Shown: one piece after another, positions 4,853 to 8,192 of the stretch
Layout of the letters: each line of letters opens with the position of its first letter
How positions within the stretch are numbered: the first letter of the stretch is position 1
Source of the DNA: Candidatus Moraniibacteriota bacterium
GTDB taxonomy: Bacteria > Patescibacteriota > Minisyncoccia > Moranbacterales > UBA9337
Assembly: GCA_003510795.1 (NCBI GenBank)
Contig: DOKP01000022.1
Coordinates: 1-8,192 of the forward strand
Reading direction: 5' to 3'
Length of the DNA stretch: 8,192 bases
Program-made: the position numbers and the translations under genes
Notes under the pieces: generated by a model
The model's input: only the letters and a program-made list of their open reading frames with translations
Told to the model about the DNA's origin: nothing
Database searches by the model: none

Positions 4853-5866
4853 CTACTTCTCCTCCTTCGTAAAAGTTATCACATCTTCTCCGCCATTTAA
4901 ACCAGAGATAATTTCCGTCATTCCGTCATCTCCCCTCAGTCCTGCTTTTACGTTTACTTTTTTAGTAGTTTTAACTTCATCTTTTACTTCCAAAACTTCC
5001 ACATATCGATTACCCTCATCATTTTTAATCGCTTGATTGGAAACCGCTAGAACATCTTTCTTTTCGGCAGTCAGAATATCGATATCGGTGCTCATCCCTG
5101 ACTTGATGCGATTATCTTCGGTTAAAATTTTAAAGGTCACTTCATAATAAACCACATCTTGAATAATAGTTGCAGCTGGTTCTACCTCAGTAACTTCAAA
5201 CTCAAATATTTCATCCGAAAGAAAAGCATCAAAAGTCGATTGTCCTTTCTGTCCTATTTTAATTTTATTAATATCTGACTCTGGAATATTGGCCTTAATT
5301 TCAAAACCTTTTTCTCCTGACACACTCACAATTGGTGTTGCCATAGAAGCCATCTCTCCTTCTTCTAAATATTTCTTGGTAATAATTCCATCCACAAGTG
5401 CATAAACGATATTCTTTTTAAGTTGTTTTTGCAGTGTCCAAGTAGTAGCTCGCGCACTTTCCACCGTTAGCTTGGCTGCTTCTTTTTCCTCCGGTTTTAA
5501 TGCATCCCATTTTCGCCTCTTTAAATCCAATTGCTCTTGCTGAATTTGCAGAGCAATCAAAGCTTCTGTTAGCTGAGAGCGCACCACTGAATCATTAATT
5601 TTGGCAATTTTTTGTCCAGCTGTTACTTTATCGCCAACTTCCACTAACAATTCATCAACCGTCCCGCTTATTTCAGGAGTAATATCTATCTTGCTAGTAT
5701 CACTCACTTCTCCGGTTACGGAAACAGTTTGCTCAATGTTTGCCTTAGCAACTTTTTCTGTGGTGTACTCCGGTCCAGTTTCTTTGGGCTTGAAATAGTA
5801 AAAAGCACCAGCACCCAAAATCGCTAGTACAATTATCCAAATTAATATCTTTTTTCTTTTTTTCAT
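4853..5866 (-). CDS. HlyD/MacA-like membrane-fusion (adaptor) protein of the exporter
   Basis: This adaptor subunit of a tripartite-type exporter has 337 residues from ATG 5864-5866 (MKKRKKILIWIIV). An N-terminal anchor helix (about 7-24) is followed by the first lipoyl half (ITPEISGTVDELLVEVGDKV, about 61-92), a short helical hairpin (about 93-152), the second lipoyl half (VDGIITKKYLEEGEMA), a beta-barrel with IPESDINKIKIGQKG, and a membrane-proximal domain ending in ISGLNGGEDVITF. The hairpin is much shorter than in MacA/AcrA and lacks an obvious TolC-docking tip. That suits a monoderm YknX-like adaptor. The frame is open 24 codons further upstream, but that part is encoded by the heptad array at 5878-5905, so I reject it. 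The gene is separated from its ATPase by repeats and one opposite-strand gene. Confidence 0.92.
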   Translation of the reverse strand: MKKRKKILIWIIVLAILGAGAFYYFKPKETGPEYTTEKVAKANIEQTVSVTGEVSDTSKIDITPEISGTVDELLVEVGDKVTAGQKIAKINDSVVRSQLTEALIALQIQQEQLDLKRRKWDALKPEEKEAAKLTVESARATTWTLQKQLKKNIVYALVDGIITKKYLEEGEMASMATPIVSVSGEKGFEIKANIPESDINKIKIGQKGQSTFDAFLSDEIFEFEVTEVEPAATIIQDVVYYEVTFKILTEDNRIKSGMSTDIDILTAEKKDVLAVSNQAIKNDEGNRYVEVLEVKDEVKTTKKVNVKAGLRGDDGMTEIISGLNGGEDVITFTKEEK

Positions 5867-5877
5867 AATTTTGTTTT

Positions 5878-5905
5878 GATTTATGATGTAAGATTTATGA
5901 TTTAC
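5878..5905. repeat. degenerate tandem array, 7-base period, in the adaptor leader
   Basis: Four heptads start at 5878, 5885, 5892 and 5899, consensus GATTTAT. Units 1 and 3 are identical; unit 4 differs by one base. The array lies 11 bases upstream of the adaptor start codon. It is open in the adaptor frame and produces a false N-terminal extension (residues like VNHKSYIIN). Confidence 0.65.
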
Positions 5906-5909
5906 GAAC

Positions 5910-5938
5910 AAAATACACTGATAAATTATTTTTAACAA
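5910..5938 (-). promoter_or_regulatory. weak candidate promoter of the adaptor gene
   Basis: On the minus strand, TTGTTA (5938-5933), 17 bases, then TATTTT (5915-5910), each a 4/6 match. This would start transcription about 37 bases before the ATG, so the leader would contain the heptad array. In such AT-rich DNA this could be chance; the gene may instead be co-transcribed with the membrane-protein gene 107 bases upstream. Confidence 0.2.
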
Positions 5939-5973
5939 TTATCAAGCTGCATTTTTTTAAATGACTGGTAATT

Positions 5974-6339
5974 TTATTTCAAAGATTTCTTTTTCAATTG
6001 AATTGATTTCCAGATAATTATTCCAAGACTAATGATTAAAAACAATACGGATAGTTTTTGAGAAAGATATTTCTTGCTATATTCTATAAATCCATCACTA
6101 ATTTCTGGAGCAAGTGAAATAATAACTATCGAAATAATCATAAATACAATTGAAAATTTTTTCCAAGAATTAAAAATATCTCTATTGGAAAAAAATAGAA
6201 TAATTAAGATAATTAAAAATGCAACTGAAAAATGATATGTAAAACTCCCGATAGAAGTAAAGAACTTATTGACATAAATTGTTGTTGCCGCAATTAAAAG
6301 TAATGGCAACATAACTGCTATCTTTTTTCTATAACTCAT
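5974..6339 (-). CDS. small four-helix membrane protein of unknown function
   Basis: This gene encodes 121 residues and I recognise no family motif. Hydrophobic segments near residues 6-23, 34-51, 60-77 and 96-111 suggest four membrane helices with both ends in the cytoplasm, supported by basic termini (SYRKK at the start, KKKSLK at the end). The loop between helices 3 and 4 is mostly polar and acidic at first (PEISDGFIEYSKK) and would lie outside. The ATG follows the hydrolase stop codon by 10 bases with no Shine-Dalgarno motif, so translation is probably coupled. The adaptor gene follows after 107 bases. It may serve the hydrolase or the exporter. Bacillus YknXYZ has an extra small membrane partner (YknW), but I see no sequence reason to equate the two. 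Confidence 0.75.
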   Translation of the reverse strand: MSYRKKIAVMLPLLLIAATTIYVNKFFTSIGSFTYHFSVAFLIILIILFFSNRDIFNSWKKFSIVFMIISIVIISLAPEISDGFIEYSKKYLSQKLSVLFLIISLGIIIWKSIQLKKKSLK

Positions 6340-6349
6340 ATTTTTTATT

Positions 6350-8192
6350 TTATTTAATTAAATTTAAACGCACTGTTTCTATTATTTTTATCAAACTTTC
6401 CGCTTCATCTTTGCCAATTCTTAACTTCTTAAACATTTTTTTATCACTAAATATTTCTATTTGATTTTCCAGTATTTCCAGAATTTTAGCCGCATTCTTG
6501 TTTTTTCCTTTCTTCATCTGCTTTTCGGCAACTTTAAGCTCGTTAAGAAAATGATTTTTTAAAATTGGATTAATATGAGAAGATTTAATAACTTCTTTTA
6601 AGAGCTGAATTGAGACTGTTTCTGTGGAATTTGATTTTTCTAAATCAATTGTGGTATCAATTTTATCATCATTATTCCAATCTATTTCCATTATACCAAT
6701 GTTTTCGGATATGTCTAAATAAGCTTTCATATCCTTAATAACTGGGACATCTTTAAAAGTTGTAGTCTTGCTCACATTCAATCCTTTAATTTCATCAATT
6801 TCAAAGGTAAACGTGCCAGTGTCTTCTCCAACTAATTCAACTCTAATATTTCCATTTTTAGGACTGCCGAGATATTTAGTTTCTCCAAATTCTATATAAT
6901 ATGAATTAGGTATATTTTCTTCATAGTAGACTAAGTCAGAGTCAGGGTTGGGATTTTCTATTAAACCCGTATGCTTATTATTTGCATAGAGATGAACGGC
7001 TACCGGAGAGTGCATCTTATAGCGCAGGCTTTCATCTTCGTCAGTAACTTCTGGTTTTATTGTAGTGATGTAGTTTGTCAAATCTCGCTTATTATTTAGG
7101 ATATTTTTGATAAATTCTTGAAGTTGAGGTATTTCAAGAATATTCGCATGCTCGTTATATTTATCATTACTAGTATTATATTTCTCAATATTCACATAAT
7201 AAATCTCTCCATCATTCATAATGATTGCACTAGGGATAACCACTGTAGCATCTCCATCTTTTTTAAATACCAGCTCTCTATCAAGATTGCTAAGTTTATC
7301 CGGACAAAAAACTATATCACAATCATCATATTTTATCCCAGCTATTGTATCTAGTCCCCAGCCGGCAATTTGGATTACTTCCATGCCCTGAGGGGCACTC
7401 CATTTATCTAAAAGATTATCGTGAATATCATTAGCTTCATTTAATAAATTTTCATTAAGCACATTGGGTGAATCCGTATCATCGAAGTCCGGGTCAGATC
7501 TTTTGCCTTCATCGCCTGTTAGAAATTTATCTAACTCATCCTTGCTATCCAATTCATCTTTATCACCTATCTCATTTCCATAAATCTCTCTGAAATCATA
7601 AATATCTTTCACATCTTCTTCGAACTCAACTACTGGCGTTTGCGCGTATTCGAAATATTTTTTACTAGGCAAAAGATTGTAGGCGCTACTCATATTTTCT
7701 GCCAATCCTCGTCCAGTTTTTTCATTTAAGAAAAATGGGAAACTCAATCCGCTACCATGCAAAAGTCCCGCCACCGCTTTGGGAGTTCCCACTTGCGGAG
7801 TGGCCACCATAATAAATTTATCTACCAAATTATCTTTACCGATATTTTTTAATCTATCAATAAGCACTTTCCCCAAAAGTCCGCCGTTGCTATGACCGAT
7901 AATAGTAACCTTCCCTGTGTTGGAATTTTCGGCTAGTTTTTGAACTTCCTCCAATAAATCAATAAGTTTTCCATCCTCGAGTCTGATTCCGTCATCTACC
8001 GTGCTTTGAAGTGGCAATCTCCAATCATAAGGGATAGGTTTCCATTCTTTAATGGTGTTATCGGCAACCAGGATATCCATATATGACATAAAATCTCTAT
8101 AGACAATTTTATTGTAAGCTCTGTCGATAATATCTTCATCTTTCGTATAAATTTCATTGTTAACACTTATTCCATCAGAGTTGAGATATAAA
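6350..8192 (-). CDS. modular alpha/beta hydrolase (lipase/LCAT-like), 5' end outside the window
   Basis: An ATG at 8087-8089 begins 579 codons, but the frame has 34 more open codons up to the edge with no stop. The first strands of the fold are missing, so the gene is partial here. Counting from that Met, the nucleophile is Ser67 in GHSNGG, followed by VATPQVGTPKAV (95-106), typical of LCAT/lipase-like enzymes. Likely Asp280 (DGDATVVIP) and His314 (NEHANIL) complete a triad. An acidic insert (about 155-205, with the repeat DELDSKDELDKF) resembles a lid. Beyond about 355 come a beta-rich domain (SPVAVHLYANN...YYIEFGETKY), a D-x-N-x-D calcium-like loop (470-478) and a helical tail (about 495-577) that resembles FIMAH domains. 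The enzyme is probably secreted or surface-exposed, cleaving an ester bond; the substrate is unknown. Base composition is more AT-rich than the exporter genes. Confidence 0.85.
   Translation of the reverse strand, partial: LYLNSDGISVNNEIYTKDEDIIDRAYNKIVYRDFMSYMDILVADNTIKEWKPIPYDWRLPLQSTVDDGIRLEDGKLIDLLEEVQKLAENSNTGKVTIIGHSNGGLLGKVLIDRLKNIGKDNLVDKFIMVATPQVGTPKAVAGLLHGSGLSFPFFLNEKTGRGLAENMSSAYNLLPSKKYFEYAQTPVVEFEEDVKDIYDFREIYGNEIGDKDELDSKDELDKFLTGDEGKRSDPDFDDTDSPNVLNENLLNEANDIHDNLLDKWSAPQGMEVIQIAGWGLDTIAGIKYDDCDIVFCPDKLSNLDRELVFKKDGDATVVIPSAIIMNDGEIYYVNIEKYNTSNDKYNEHANILEIPQLQEFIKNILNNKRDLTNYITTIKPEVTDEDESLRYKMHSPVAVHLYANNKHTGLIENPNPDSDLVYYEENIPNSYYIEFGETKYLGSPKNGNIRVELVGEDTGTFTFEIDEIKGLNVSKTTTFKDVPVIKDMKAYLDISENIGIMEIDWNNDDKIDTTIDLEKSNSTETVSIQLLKEVIKSSHINPILKNHFLNELKVAEKQMKKGKNKNAAKILEILENQIEIFSDKKMFKKLRIGKDEAESLIKIIETVRLNLIK

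Noticed and set aside
8087..8089. True start of the hydrolase at this ATG
   Set aside because: The frame is open for 34 more codons to the window edge and the early part of the alpha/beta fold would be missing.

Overview
The window is moderately AT-rich DNA from a bacterium that probably belongs to the Patescibacteria (CPR), or a similarly reduced monoderm lineage. The grounds are indirect. Most starts lack a Shine-Dalgarno motif. A MacAB/Ykn-type exporter has a short-hairpin adaptor and no outer-membrane partner. The modular hydrolase carries a FIMAH-like tail, and the spacers are full of structured repeats. The standard code applies: long frames read through without in-frame TGA, and TAA, TAG and one TGA (followed directly by TAA) serve as stops. 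No rRNA or marker gene is present, so the phylum call is inference.

Layout, right to left along the minus strand, which carries all genes but one: a modular alpha/beta hydrolase of the lipase/LCAT type, open at the right edge (6350 to beyond 8192); a 121-residue four-helix membrane protein 10 bases further on (5974-6339); a membrane-fusion (HlyD/MacA-like) adaptor (4853-5866); a repeat-rich spacer plus one opposite-strand gene for a small secreted protein with a strong ribosome-binding site and its own terminator (4029-4427); the exporter ATPase (3210-3938); and two different MacB/FtsX-type permeases (1701-2948 and 193-1470). Adaptor, ATPase and two permeases make one complete tripartite-like exporter, in which the permeases probably pair as a heterodimer on an ATPase dimer. 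The small secreted protein sits inside this cluster, divergent from the ATPase, with candidate -35 boxes that overlap.

The most unusual content is between the genes. Both spacers inside the exporter operon have the same plan: stop codon, short-period degenerate tandem array, hairpin element, short-period array, start codon. The arrays have fixed unit lengths of 7, 8 or 9 bases. The hairpin elements form at least two families (four copies of one, an inverted pair of the other) that share a TACT apex. One copy differs from its relatives by paired changes on both arms, so base-pairing is kept. Two of the array sequences are open in frame with the genes they precede and create false N-terminal extensions.
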